This document shows positions 48,111 through 60,346 of a DNA stretch of 64,000 nucleotides, in pieces (within the stretch, counting starts at the first letter, position 1; every line of letters starts with the position of its first letter). The DNA lies in contig NC_079212.1 in the NCBI RefSeq assembly GCF_029633865.1, forward strand, positions 104,758,473 through 104,822,472. Reading direction: 5' to 3'. Both the position numbers and the translations under genes were made by a program. The notes under the pieces are model-generated. The model did not search any database. It was not told where the DNA came from and saw nothing but the letters and a program-made list of their open reading frames with translations. This DNA comes from Lampris incognitus. Its lineage: Eukaryota > Chordata > Actinopteri > Lampriformes > Lampridae.

Positions 48111-49527
48111 GACATATATACGACATATATAGCCCAATATTCCAAACGAAAGGGGAATTTACAACAACGACCTACACGCCACCAAGTGGTGCCCAGAGGG
48201 AATTGAAGAGTCTAAAAAATAACCCAACCTCAAACATGGAATTTCAGAAAAGCATTAAAAAAAATCAACAGTTTAATAACAATGTTATATACAAAATTAG
48301 TACTTGGTGAACAATTGAATCCTGAGGATGTGTTTAAAGAGGATTTGCAGTTAGCATAAATAGCCCTTCTGAAAACGAAAAATTATAAATGAACACTTTC
48401 TTTGAACCAACCAATGGCAAAATGGAATTATTTTTCCTCTGCAGATATCCAACAAATTTAAAAGGTACGTTGAAAAAATATGAATGTCAAACTGTAAAAC
48501 AAGTTGTGAATGTAAAAAAAAATCTAAAGAAATGTATATATCAACAATGAAGCAAATCTTTTAGTTAAGAGTACATTAAAAAATGAAAGCACAGACAACC
48601 CAGTCCTAAAACCAAATCTTTTGAGCACAACGAAAAGATTTAAATGCTGTCGATCAGATTACTTGTCTGGTCTCCAAAAACCCTTTAAGAGTCACTGTTG
48701 GTGTCTTGACAAACTTGGCAATGTTTGTCAACTTAAAAAATAAACATGTATAAACATGGCACCAAGGGGTGTATGGATACTGTGACACTTAAAATGTTTT
48801 TTAATAACTTCTAGCTTGTGTCAGAGATGCAATTTCATTTTTCACATTTTTTCTTTACTGCAAAGATTTCAGCATTTTGGGCACACAACCATTTCCTTTG
48901 AAAGCTCACCAATACGATCATTCCAGCTTTGTTTATTCCTCACCACCTCCCTCGCATCAGGCCATTTGTAACTGACCTGTCTGATATATTGTGTTGAGGA
49001 GAAATAAATCAATGCAACTGCAATGTCCACAGGAAGGGAGCAGAAACAGCGAGGTCAACACAAACCTCTGAGTACAAACAGGATATGAGGTCACAGAGAC
49101 ACGCTGTGCCCCAGGCCATGGCCCACTCTTTGCCAGATGACGCGCCGGAACCCACATTCTTCTTTTCTTACACCATGCTTTACACCATCGCCAGAAACTC
49201 CCACACAACCAAACCTTAGCTATGATTGTAAAAATCTGTTGGTTTTTATGACGTATGAGTTCTTGGGAAAGGTACTTACTATAAGAACATGATGAAATGA
49301 ATGCAAAAAACCCTGAAATCTCATAGAATATGTTAACAGGGCTCCTGTACATAATTTTCACTGTTCACTATGCATCTTCCAACCTGGAAATCCGAAGGCC
49401 ACTCCTCTCTTTCGCCCTAACTCTTTACATTACCATTAGCTGCTCAGCCCACTGTTTATGAACCAAACGTGCTTTTTGAGCTGTAAGCTTAATAATAAGA
49501 CTGTATGGTGATGAAACACATCAATGC
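48111..49527. other. uqcc1 intron, no feature recognised
   Basis: AT-rich, non-coding. The 134-codon minus-strand frame at 48957-49361 has no splice context and no likeness to a protein I know. Confidence 0.45.
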
Positions 49528-49539
49528 TGGTGTTAATAT

Positions 49540-49993
49540 GGGGTGTCCGGGTGGCATGGCGGTCTATTCCATTGCCTACCAACACGAGGATCGCCGGTTT
49601 TAATCCCCGTGTTGCCTCCAGCTTGGTCGGGCATCCCTACAGACACAACTGGCCGTGTCTGCAGGTGGGAAGCTGGATGTGGGTGTGTCCTGGTCACTGC
49701 AATAGTGCCTCCTCTGGTCGGTCGGGGCGCCTGTTCAGGGGGGAGGGGGGACTGGGGGGAATAGCGTGATCCTCCCACATGCACTCCGTCATGCTGGTGA
49801 AATGCCTCACTGTCAGGCAAAAAGAAGCAGCTGGTGACTCCGCATGTATCGGAAGAGGCATGTGGTAGTTTGATTCCCTCCCCGGACCGGCAGAGGGGGT
49901 GGAGCAGCGATTGGGACGGCTTGGAAGAGTGGGGATAATTGTGGGGCCAAGTACAATTGAGGAGAAAAGGGCCCCCCCCCCCAAAAAAAATGG
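49540..49993 (+). mobile_element. SINE-A copy 8, full-length reference
   Basis: 454 bases. tRNA-like head with A-box-like 'tggcatggcggtct' (49551) and B-box-like 'ggttttaatcccc' (49596). Body with 'cacaactggccgtgtctgca', 'cctcactgtcagg' and 'gtggagcagcga', then an A/C-rich tail. A perfect 12-bp duplication TGGTGTTAATAT flanks it (49528-49539 and 49994-50005). Confidence 0.92.
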
Positions 49994-50399
49994 TGGTGTT
50001 AATATCTACTGTTTTAAATCAGCCCTGAACCTTGCAATGCCAGTGTTGATGTAGAGTAGACCGGTTGGGACTTATCTACATCATGAAATTTATTTTTTTT
50101 AAAATAAAATAAAAAAGGTTAAGGACCTCTAATCAGAGACGGGTGACCCACCTCCCCCAGCCCCCACCCTTGAGTATGAGTCTGTGAAACTGCACTCATT
50201 TTGAAATATATGCTGATCCGAGACTCATCATTCACAGGAGTTTACTCACTAATCTTCAGCCTTTATTAAATTTTCTACCAACTTTTTAAACATCTCTTAC
50301 TTGCAGTTAGTTATAGTTATACTATTTAATCATTTCCAATTTTGGCGCAATGGTTCTACAGGTGACAGAGGCTGATGTGAGTAAAACATTTTTTAAAAA

Positions 50400-51780
50400 G
50401 TTTAAGTCTCGTAAAGCTGCCAAATGGCATCTCTTCCCGTGTCCTCAAGGCATGTTCCATTCAGCTTTCTCGGGTTTTTACTGACATTTTTAACCTGTCC
50501 CTGTCATTTTATGTGGTTCCACTGTGTTTTAAGAAAACCACCATTGTGCCCATACCTAACACCTGTCTCTTGCCTTAATTACCAATCTGTTGCTTTAACC
50601 GCTGTTATTATGAAGTGCCTTGAAAGATTGTTTATATAATATATAAAATGTAACATTCCTATTACCCTTGACCCATTACAGTTTGCCTACTCTTCCAACA
50701 GATGAGTAGATTATGCTACCTCACTTGCTCTGCATACTGCTTTAGTACACATTGAAAAGAAAAATATCTATGTCAGAATGTTGTTTATTGATTATAGCTC
50801 TACTTTTAATACAACTGTACCATCCAAACTGGTGTTGAAACTCAGAAGTCTTGGTCTGGGCAACTCTATTTGTAATTGGCTATTTGATTTCCTGACAGGC
50901 AGACCCCAGACTGTCAGAATAGGTAAAACATACTCATCCACATTAGTTCATAGGACCGGTGTACCACAGGGCTGCTGTCTCAGTTCGCTATTGTACAGTC
51001 TGTTTACACACGACTGTGCTGCCAAATATGACAACAACAGCATCATTAAATTCACAGATGACACCACAGGGATTGGATTTAATAAGAGACAGTGATGAGA
51101 GGGACTATAGGAGGGGGGTGGAAGATTCAACCATATGGTGCCACGATAACAACCTCTCTTTAAATGTCAGTAAGACAAAATAAATCATTGTTGACTTTAG
51201 AAAGATCAGAGAAAATCACATTCCTATTTCCATCAATGGGTCATCTGTTGAAATTGTGGACAGGTTTCGATTTCTTGGTTTACACATCACAGACACCCTC
51301 ACATGGTCTCTCAACACCAACTGCATCCTGAAGAAAGCACAGCAGAGACTGTATTTTCTGAGGCATCTCAAGAGGTTTGGTATGAGCACCAAAACTCTTA
51401 TGAACTTTTATGGCAGTACCATGGAGAGTGTCTTGACAGGCTGTATCACAGTGTGGTTTTACAACCTGACTGCTCAGGACTGCAGACTGCTTCAAAGGAC
51501 TGTAAAGAAAACAGCAAAAATCATTGGCATAGAACTACCACCACTTCATAATATTTACACCACTCGCTGCAAAAGGAAAGCCCAAAACATCATTAAGGAC
51601 ACCAGCCACCCTGTTCATGTTCTGTTCTCGCTCCTTCCATCTAAAAAATGCTACCGGAGCATCAAATCACACACCACTTATCTCAGTAATAGTTTCTTTC
51701 CACAGGCAGTCAGGTTGCTGAACAGCTGACACACGCATGCACTTTACACTGTTGTGTTATCATCTATCGCATTATCATGT
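50400..51780 (+). mobile_element. Jockey-superfamily LINE (Rex1/L2-like), 3' part
   Basis: Reverse transcriptase to polyprotein end, reading left to right with frameshifts and one early stop. The 3' end is undefined, somewhere past the stop at 51729. 5'-truncated. Confidence 0.7.
50424..51729 (+). pseudogene. Reverse transcriptase remnant
   Basis: Blocks in order: 'NYQSVALTAVIMKCLERL' (50578), 'MLFIDYSSTFNTTVPSKLVL' (50778), 'TGVPQGCCLSSLLYSLF' (50957), the catalytic box as 'IIKFTDDTTG' (about 51043; FADD is usual), 'NNLSLNVSKTK' (51149), and 'RFLGLHITDTLTWS' onward (51263) to 'SFFPQAVRLLNS' at 51729. A stop at 50640-50642, another near 50704 and frame changes near 51095 break it. A non-functional remnant. 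Confidence 0.75.
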
Positions 51781-52866
51781 ATCATGTGCTTCGAAGTGTT
51801 GAAGTCTTTGATTGTTTCCATGATAATCGATGGCAAAAATTAGTATTTTTTTTCTTCCCGGGAGATGGTACATGACAGTTGGCAACATGGCATAGGAAAA
51901 AGAACAAACTGTGCGATGGAGCCAGCAGGACGGCAAAAAAGTACAGGATGATGGGTTGCTATTGTGATGTATTGTTAGCAGAAAAAAAAATTATATCGTA
52001 AAAATTGTTGTGTTTGTTTTATACAATTATATTAAACAATACTCTCTCTCTCTCTCTCTCTCTACTACACTACATAATTAACATTATGTTTTACTTTGTG
52101 TAGAAAAAAAAAACAGCTACCTAACTATATTAACTTTGGCAGCAGAGCAGTCTGCCATTGTCAGTATAATTTGCAGGTATCATTCTGATCGTACCGTCCT
52201 GTTCTCATTCACATTAATGACATCCAGTGTCCACATGAACGCAGCATGGTAGCGCTCGTCTCTTCTATGCCCAATGCAATATCATAGGAAGTGACTTACA
52301 ACTAGTTTGGCATGATGTCCAAAAAGTCAAGCCCCTTCATCTGTAACTGGTTTGTATGCTGAGGGTTGCACAGGGCCTCCAGTCCTCCCATAATTCCTAA
52401 TGTATCTCCATCTGCGACGGTTGGGTTTGCCTGGTATAACAGCTACTTTGGCAGATGACAACCATTGTTAAGGGGTTATTTTCTACTTTACAAATCCTAG
52501 CTGGCAGTAAAAGAGTGGCAGGTGAACTTTGGAATCCATCAGCTGGCTGAGGAATAGAAAAAAAATAGCTTCTTGTTCATCTGTTACGTCTTCTCATTAG
52601 GACTAAGAGAACAGTAGTGGCAACCAGCATAAAACCAACCCACTGATTAAAACGGGTAGGAGAAAAACAGAGAGATAGAGAGACTGAGCACAGGTCTGGA
52701 ACCAATTTGTGTACAGGCCACTTGACTAGTATGTACAGTTAAAACAATCCTGAAGGGCTCCTGGCTGTGTATAGCTATGGAGACAGAGAAAAGACAGGTA
52801 TATCAGTCAACCTCACTTATAAATAGATGTAGTACAACACAGAAGATTGGTCAGGATGTGCTTGAA

Positions 52867-52936
<70 letters not shown>

Positions 52937-53454
52937 CAGAGGTACATTCCTGGCTGACAGCTCATAAAAAAGCTCCCCTGCTGGGAGGACTGGAGTCCTT
53001 CTGCAACCTTCACCACACAAACCACAGTAACAACTGTTTCTCTGTCCGTCTTCCTCTCTCTTACACACACACACACACCTTCACCCTAACATACAACATG
53101 AAGTACACATACATGCTCAAAGAGAAGTTGAAATGCTGGCTCAGTATTTGCACACACACTTAAAGTGGCAGTAGACATCTTTTTTGCTTTAACTTATCAT
53201 TATGAAGTAAATGTTGATTGTACACTACAATGGCTATAGAATAACCACACAATTGGCATTTAAATTGGTCCCCTATAAGCCCCTCTTTCGCTACCACTGA
53301 TTATGCTCTCACAGGAAAATGAAGGCTTGATTTACTGGAAAATGAAGGCTCAATTTATGGCACAAATGAAGTGCGTCAACCACTGCACAACCAAAATAGG
53401 AAGAGGATAGTGCTTTCGTTTTCCCTAGTAGCTATCGGTAGCTACCCCTAGTAA
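51781..53454. other. uqcc1 intron with two microsatellites
   Basis: (CT)n at 52042-52063 and (GT)n at 52869-52933. No exon seen. Confidence 0.5.
52869..52933. repeat. (GT)n microsatellite
   Basis: 65-base pure GT run. Confidence 0.97.
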
Positions 53455-53634
53455 ATGGCAGACGGTGGAACAACTGAAGTGATAGTGGAAACTCTACCCG
53501 GCAAGCAAAAAAGAACCATGTTGACGGAGGACGTAAAGAAGGCGAAGAGGGGGAGTGATAGAAACCGAGGTAAAACAAAAGTGAACCTTGGACAGGCATT
53601 TACTTGGTGGAGAGATCGCCGGTGTAGTATTTAA
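53455..53634 (+). pseudogene. Transposon-type basic ORF, N-terminal fragment
   Basis: 59 codons from ATG 53455. The reading starts MADGGTTEVIVETLPGKQKR, followed by 'DVKKAKRGSDRNRGKTKVNL' and 'GQAFTWWRD'. I recognise the 'AKRxSDRxRxKTRVNIGxAFxRWR' pattern from a high-copy uncharacterised protein family in fish repeats; class unknown to me. The frame ends at a TAA that lies inside the adjacent inverted repeat, so the gene was cut short there. Confidence 0.5.
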
Positions 53635-53820
53635 CTCTGTTTCCCCGTCGAGATCTGTTTCACCCTAGCCAGACAAAAGCGCTCGCATGGAAACAGGGTA
53701 GCTATTGCTAACGATTAGGTTAAGGTAAACGTTAAGTTAAGATTAGGGGTAGGTTGACGTTAGATTAAGGTTATCGAACTCTGGCTAGGGGGAAACAGAT
53801 CTTGATGGGTAAACAGAGTT
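53633..53820. repeat. Inverted repeat, MITE-like
   Basis: Arms 53633-53674 and 53779-53820 are complementary at about 37 of 42 positions ('aactctgtttccccgtcgag...'). The spacer contains TTAGGTT/GTTAAG-type repeats. No clear target duplication. Confidence 0.6.
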
Positions 53821-55139
53821 TGATACAACACGCAGGACTTGAGTGGGTTCCAAACCAACATTCAGTTGGCATTCTTTCTACTGGATCAGTAACTAACACA
53901 GACTGCCTATTTATTATACTACCAGATGTTTTACTCTGCCTTTATCATAGCACTGAGATCAGGGTTTCTATTTCAAATTGAGATTCTTATCTTGCTTTGG
54001 ACAGTCGCCAGGCTGCTAATAAATGGAAAGTGATCCAGTGGTCTTTGCGACAGTGGTGCAAACAATAATACCATTTGGAAACGGGGGGTTGAAAAGTTGT
54101 CTATAGCCGCTTTAAATTACATATCTGGAATATATGCTCAACCAGTGGGATTCAAGCCAGCTCCTGGTCCAATGCTGGTTTTGTTGCGTTTACCCAGTGT
54201 CACTATTCTACCATCCACTTTGATAGATAGAACACCACTATTTCAAAGTTATCTTCTAAATATCTGCCCAGTTGATGTTCCAGCCCTCACCTGGGTCCAG
54301 ACCTTTGAATACGCCCAATCCACCGAGTTGACTTCTTCTGGTCTGGCATCATGACATGAAACAGCGGTTTCTCAGTTGAAAAAGGGATTATCCATTGAGC
54401 ACCGTGGGGGACTAATGATTAGCCAATTAGTGCCATGGTTGGTACTAATGTCGTTGTCAAGCTGTTGTCATGTGTTATTGCCCGACGTCATAGTCTATTT
54501 TTACTTCACTCTGCACCACTCTTAAAACCCCAGCAAAACCAGTATGTTGCCATGGCTACGCATCAGTGTTGACTTAAAAAGACACTAGATTCAGCCAGAT
54601 ATGTTGGTCTCTAGTGATAGGTTAGGGAAAATAGAATCCCCCTCCCCCATGGAAATCAGCAAGAGTGGAGTCAATGTCAGACTGAAGATCGAAATGGAAT
54701 GTAACGAGTTGACAAGTCTGTCTGATATCAGGCAAGTTCCAGCCCACTACTGGGCAAAAATTGCTTGTTTCCTGAAATCCCCACATCCTTTCATGTCTCA
54801 CACACACATACACTCACGCAGCATAAACATGCTGTTTGTCTGTTCTCATAAATGTTTCTAGACACTAGATACAAAACAGTGCACACATCTGCCTCATTCT
54901 TAACAGTAACATTAAGACACATGCTCTTCACATACCATACACAAAAGTATTTTCTCTATTAATACCAACACAGCTGTTAAAGCTAATTTTGTGAGTGTAC
55001 GCTACATACATTTGCATCCAGTGACATTTCTTTTGAGTTCTTTTTCTTCACTTCTATCTGGGTTTTTCCTTCTGACCAAAGATTGCTCAGGTCACCCTGT
55101 TGCTAAAAAAAAAAACATGACTTGATCTTACATTGGCTC
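53821..55139. other. uqcc1 intron, no feature recognised
   Basis: Non-coding. The 85-codon frame at 54097-54354 and 86-codon frame at 54601-54861 have no recognised likeness. Confidence 0.4.
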
Positions 55140-55447
55140 ATAAGTATCAGCCAGTCTCGTTGCTCCTTTTCCTAGCCAAAATGCTCCTGTGAGCAGAAAG
55201 CCATCAGCTCTCCTTTTTTTTGTCTCAGAACAACCTATTTGATCCAAATCAGTCTGAGTTTAATAGAGTTCACGGCATTGAAACTCCTGTTCTTGGAGTT
55301 ACTGAGGCATTTCTCATAGCCAACGATGCTATCAAGTCATAAATAGTCATCCTCCTTGACCTATCAGCTGCATTTCACACAGTCATCCACCAGATTCTAC
55401 TGTTGGAATTGTCAGGCCTAGGGATTGTTGGCACTACTAGTGTGTAT
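55140..55447 (+). pseudogene. L2-type reverse transcriptase fragment
   Basis: Reads 'PVSLLLLFLAKMLL' type start, then 'SQNNLFDPNQSEFNRVHGIE', 'LGVTEAFLIANDAIKS', stop, and 'VILLDLSAAFHTVIHQILL', the first reverse transcriptase blocks of L2/Maui-like LINEs. Stops and frame changes are present. Confidence 0.7.
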
Positions 55448-55457
55448 GCATCACTTA

Positions 55458-55820
55458 GAATAGAATAGACTTCTCTTTATTAGTCATTTTGTACATACAT
55501 ACAAAGGACATTTATTCTCTGCATTTAACCCATCCTAGCTGTGTAGCTAGGAGCAGTGGGCAGCCGCCATGCAGCACCCAGGGACCAACTCCAGTTATTT
55601 CTTCCTATTGCCTTGGTCAGGGGCACAGAAAGGCGTATTAACAATAACATGCATGTCTTTTTTGATACTGGGAGGAAACCGTAGTGCCCGGAGGAAACCC
55701 ACATAGACACGGAAGGAACATGCCCATTACACACAGAAAGGACCTGGGACGGCCTGGGGTTCAAATCCAGGACCTTCTTGCTGTGAGGCAACAGTGCTAA
55801 CCACTGGGCCACTGCCCCTT
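55458..55820 (-). mobile_element. SINE-B copy with alternative 3' tail
   Basis: Same structure as 36135-36490: SINE-B head at the right, then 'gagcagtgggcagccgccat', ending at the left in 'tagaatagacttctctttat', a polyadenylation-like retroposon tail. Confidence 0.75.
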
Positions 55821-56324
55821 AATACTATTAATGGCGTATGCCACTACTACTGCGCCCTTACTTAATTAGATACCAGTATCATCAGTGTATAGTATTGTAT
55901 CATTATATTACCTGCAATTTACATCATGTTTTTGACACTTTTGGTGATATGTCTGTTATACTGATGTGGGATTGTTCAACTACTTTGTAACTGGATTCTC
56001 CCATCACTCTTTTAATGGTCTAAAGCGCACTTAAACTAAATGCATTTGATATAAAATGCATCTTGGCTATGTATGATTGTTATTTAGTGCTCTATGATGC
56101 CTGTTGGTAACACTCAAATTTAGCTGCCACTTCTCATGCAAGTTTCCTTTTTGTAAAGCATCTGCTCAATGAGTAAATGTAAAATATAGAATTTTATATG
56201 TGGTGCTATTACTAGAGGTTTGTTGGTTTTACTTGTCCAAATCTATGGGATGGCAAAAACAGACACCAAATAGGTGCTGCAATTATTTTCGCAGAACATT
56301 GATCGTAATGTGAACTGCAATCTA

Positions 56325-57544
56325 CACTCACCGGCCACTTTATTAGGCATACCTGTCCAACTGCTTGTTAACGCAAATTTCTAATCAGCCAATCACATGG
56401 CAGCAACTCAATACATTTAGGCATGTAGACATGGTCAAGACGATCTGCTGCAGTTCAAACCGAGCATCAGAATGGGGAAGAAAGGTGATTTAAGTGACTT
56501 TGAACGTGGCATGGTTGTTGGTGCCAGACGGGCTGGTCTGAGTATTTCAGAAACTGCTGATCTACTGGAATTTTCACGCACAACCATCTCTAGGATTTAC
56601 AGAGAATGGTCCGAAAAAGAGAAAATATCCAGTGAGCAGCAGTTCTGTGGACGAAAATGCCTTGCTGATGCCAGAGGTCAGAGGAGAATGGCCAGACTGG
56701 TTCGAGCTGATAGAAAGGCAACAGTAACTCAAATAACCACTCATTACAACCGAGGTATGCAGAAGAGCATCTCTGAACGCACAACACGTCGAACCTTGAG
56801 GCAGATGGGCTACAGCAGCAGAAGACCACACCGGGTGCCACTCCTGTCAGCTAAGAACAGGAAACTGAGGCTACAATTTGCACAGGCTCACCAAAATTGG
56901 ACAATAGAAGATTGGAAAAACGTTGCCTGGTCTGATGAGTCTCGATTTCTGCTGCAACATTCGGATGGTAGGGTCAGAATTTGGCGTCAACAACATGAAA
57001 GCATGGATCCATCCTGCCTTGTATCAACGGTTCAGGCTGGTGGTGGTGGTGTAATGGTGTGGGGGATATTTTCTTGGCACACTTTGGGCCCCTTAGCACC
57101 AATTGAGCATCATGTCAACGCCACAGCCTACCTGAGTATTGTTGCTGACCATGTCCATCCCTTTATGACCACAGTGTTCCCATCTTCTGATGGCTACTTC
57201 CAGCAGGATAACGCGCTATGTCATAAAGCTCAAATCATCTCAGACTGGTTTCTTGAACATGACAATGAGTTCACTGTACTCAAATGGCCTCCACAGTCAC
57301 CAGATCTCAATCCAATGGAGCACCTTTGGGATGTGGTGGACCGGGAGATTCGCATCATGGATGTGCAGCCGACAAATCTGCAGCAACTGCGTGATGCTAT
57401 CATGTCAATATGGACCAAACTCTCTGAGGAATGTTTCCAGTACCTTGTTGAATCTATGCCACGAAGGATTAAGGCAGTTCTGAAGGCAAAAGGGGGTCCA
57501 ACCCGGTACTAGCAAGGTGTACCTAATAAAGTGGCCAGTGAGTG
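56325..57544 (+). mobile_element. Tc1/mariner transposon, structurally complete
   Basis: 1220 bases between TA dinucleotides (56323-56324 and 57545-57546). Inverted ends: CACTCACCGGCCACTTTATT at the left and, complemented, CACTCACTGGCCACTTTATT at the right; the match continues for about 30 bases with few differences. It encloses a single uninterrupted transposase gene. It lies antisense in a uqcc1 intron. Confidence 0.95.
56472..57512 (+). CDS. Tc1/mariner transposase, intact, DD36E
   Basis: 346 codons with no stop or frameshift. Residues 5-45 ('[20 protein letters not shown]') and about 60-115 form the paired-like helix-turn-helix DNA-binding halves. 'SSRRPHRVP' near residue 116 replaces the usual GRPR-type motif. 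The catalytic triad is D155 (WSDESRF), D246 (QQDNALCH) and E283 (PMEHLW). The spacing between the last two is 36 residues, not the 34 of classic Tc1. '[12 protein letters not shown]' lies near residue 195. The family cuts at its inverted repeats and inserts at TA. Start chosen at ATG 56472, the first in frame, giving the family's usual length (about 340). The spacing fits the DD36E group known as Incomer; activity is not shown. Confidence 0.93.
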   Translation: MGKKGDLSDFERGMVVGARRAGLSISETADLLEFSRTTISRIYREWSEKEKISSEQQFCGRKCLADARGQRRMARLVRADRKATVTQITTHYNRGMQKSISERTTRRTLRQMGYSSRRPHRVPLLSAKNRKLRLQFAQAHQNWTIEDWKNVAWSDESRFLLQHSDGRVRIWRQQHESMDPSCLVSTVQAGGGGVMVWGIFSWHTLGPLAPIEHHVNATAYLSIVADHVHPFMTTVFPSSDGYFQQDNALCHKAQIISDWFLEHDNEFTVLKWPPQSPDLNPMEHLWDVVDREIRIMDVQPTNLQQLRDAIMSIWTKLSEECFQYLVESMPRRIKAVLKAKGGPTRY

Positions 57545-57546
57545 TA

Positions 57547-60346
57547 TATCTCAATTACATATTAAATTATCCAAATATTGCAACTACATTCCTTTGCTCT
57601 TAACATTGCAGTTCCTACCTTGTTCTGGTCAGAGAGAGAGCACAGTTTGTTCCTGTGAAGTGACTCAATAGTGCAGGAGTTGGAAACCATGTGGAATGGA
57701 GAGCCATGCGTATCCAGGTTTTCTTTCCAAACAAACTCCATACTGAGGGATTTTATTGATTAGCACATATTCAACCAAAGAGGAGGAACTAATCAGTGAA
57801 ATCACCTGGTGTTGAGTCCGGCTGGAATCAAAACCTGCATACACATGGCTATCCATGGCACATAGATCCCTACCCCTGCCAAATGGACCTGCCAACTCAT
57901 TAGCATGAAAACATCTTTGTTTCAAAGGCAATAAAAAAAATCATTCGTTTGAATAGGACATTGTTATACAGTTAACTTTAATTTCCTCCTTTTAGTTCAA
58001 TTTCCTCCTTTTTCATAACAATGCACATGAATGACCAAACATCCAGGCCAACTACATCAGTAGAAGGTAAAGAGTAGGGCTCCAGAATATGACCATAAAC
58101 CTGTCCACTGCCAATGAAAAGATTATCTAGTCACATCCACATGATTTAGCTCTTGTTGGTATGATTTTTTTTTTCATGTGTAAAACCATGATTTTTAGCA
58201 GTCACAGGTTGAATTTGTGTGCATTACTTTCTCATACTGCTTGGGAATACCAAAGAGCAGCATTTGTCTCTCCGTCTCGTGGTCCCTCTGAGCGCCTAAC
58301 TATGACAACATTCTCCATACACAAACTAGCAGGAAGCAAACTAAACAATGTTTATTTTGAAATGTGTCTGCTCACAATGAAGCATCTGCCTACACTGGAC
58401 AAATGTCCCACCTTGTACACCTACAATGCCTGTGCCACCTTCATCTCTCGAGGCACCATTTCAGCAGACCCAGCTGAAGAAACTGACTCCAACACAGAGG
58501 AAAAGATATAATCATCACAGGAACCAGTGAAACTGAGTAGTCACCTCCAACTAAAAAGCCCAAAAAGAGTTATAACCACCCTACCCAGCCCACCCGAGTG
58601 ACACAAAGAATTTACCTGGCTGTGTTTAAGCACCGATCTACAATAAGTACCGATGTCGTGAGTGATAGAAACCGAGGTAAAACAAAAGCGGTAAGAGGTA
58701 AAATAATAAGCATTGTTTATTAAAAACACTGATATATAAAAACATTTTCATTATAGTGGTTTCAAGCCTGGATCAGAGACAGGGTGGGGTTCCTCCCATT
58801 TGTGAGTGAGGAGCTGAAAATAGAAATCCTGCCTCCTACACTATGATACAATCCTACCTCCTACACTATGATACAGTCTGGTTATTGGACAGTTGAAAGG
58901 AAGTTCTGCTTAGGTATCTCCCCAAGAGAGGTTAAGTTTAGGTATGTCCCTAAGGGAAGGAGAAGACAAGTAGAGGCATCAAGGGCAGGATTGGTTGTTA
59001 TAAAGGTGGGGAAAAAAATTATAAACATAATCTTCAATTAATCACCATTTGGGGTGGGGTTGTCAGTGTAGCCAGGATGGAAATTTAAACCGAAAGAGGG
59101 TGGTACGACTACAATATTTTTCATTGAAAATGGTTTGGTAAAATTATCTTGGCCATTGTTGAAATATGCCCAGTGTTGATAGGTTTCATAAAGCAGGAGG
59201 AGGAGAAGCCGCCTACAGTTCAAGCATCAGGATTTACGCTTCAGTTACCATTGAATATTTCCTTTAATAGAGTCAAACTCAAGAGCTTACCAAGTTAGGA
59301 GCAATAAAAATAAGTTAAAACTGAGTTGATTCATTTAGGTGCGATAACGTCCCTTCTCAAACCTGTTTACAATAACCTAAAAGCAAATGTGAAGGGTGCA
59401 AGATCCTTGAGTTCTGACACAACAAATGGTTCTTAGCTGTCTGTAGCACTACTCAGGCAGCTTTTACAGATTTGTTTAAAAGTTTAAATAAGTTGACTTC
59501 TTTTTTGCAAGGGAATCCTTTTGTCCTATGTAGATGGTAAAAAAAAAAGTTTTAACTTCAATTCACTTTGGCAAAGGAACACAGCTAATGGGTGTAGGGA
59601 CTTGAGTTTAGATAAATAAGGCACATAAAGTTTTTAGTAGCTTTTTAGCTGTTTAATTATAAATAATGAAACTCACTAATTTGATCATTTGATCAAGCAA
59701 TTTGGGATATTCTGAATTTTTAAAGTACCAGTCAAAAAAAATTTTTTTTTCTTAGGTTTGTTTCCCCTAAAATGCCTGGCCTTAACTATACTTGACTTGA
59801 ATCTGTGCAATTTTGTCACTAGAGCAGTGTTTTCTCATTGGAAGAGGAGCTGTCTTTGCACATCCCTAACATCTGAGATTCAAACGTACCCCGGGCAAGC
59901 TAGATTTGGTACATTACAAATCTGAAAGCCAATCGCTGTCTAAGATGCAAATGCAGGGCGGGCAAAGAAACCTGAAACCTCCTGTGCAGAGCAGACTTGT
60001 AAGTACAGAGAGCGAGTTTGCATTAGCATAGAGAAAGTTTTGACAGCAAAAATGCTAACGGTGTGCAGTTTTTGGAAATAAACTGGACAGTGGAGCTTCC
60101 TCCCACCATCTACCAAAAATCCCACTATACTGCTGAAATGGTTGGAAATTATTTAGACATCAGGCTCACATGCCTACAAACCTGGTGGGACTGTGCACAA
60201 TGCTTATTTCAGTGAGGAATGTTTACAAAACCTAATGCAAAAGTCACTGGATTTTCACAAGAAAATAGTTCTGATGCTGTGCTGACTATTTATGCTGGGA
60301 CTGCAACAGCGAGCGGGAGTCAGTGTGTAAATTATGCACTTCTTTT
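57547..60346. other. uqcc1 intron, no gene recognised
   Basis: Contains a 29-base exact copy (58660-58688) of part of the 53455 ORF, and a tandem pair of 'cctcctacactatgataca' (58830-58875). The frame at 58161-58511 ends in a stretch with 'CLLTMKHLPTLDKC' that I cannot place. Confidence 0.4.

Noticed and set aside
48957..49361. 134-codon minus-strand frame as an additional uqcc1 exon
   Set aside because: The protein phases of the exons on either side already join exactly, and the reading has no likeness to UQCC1.
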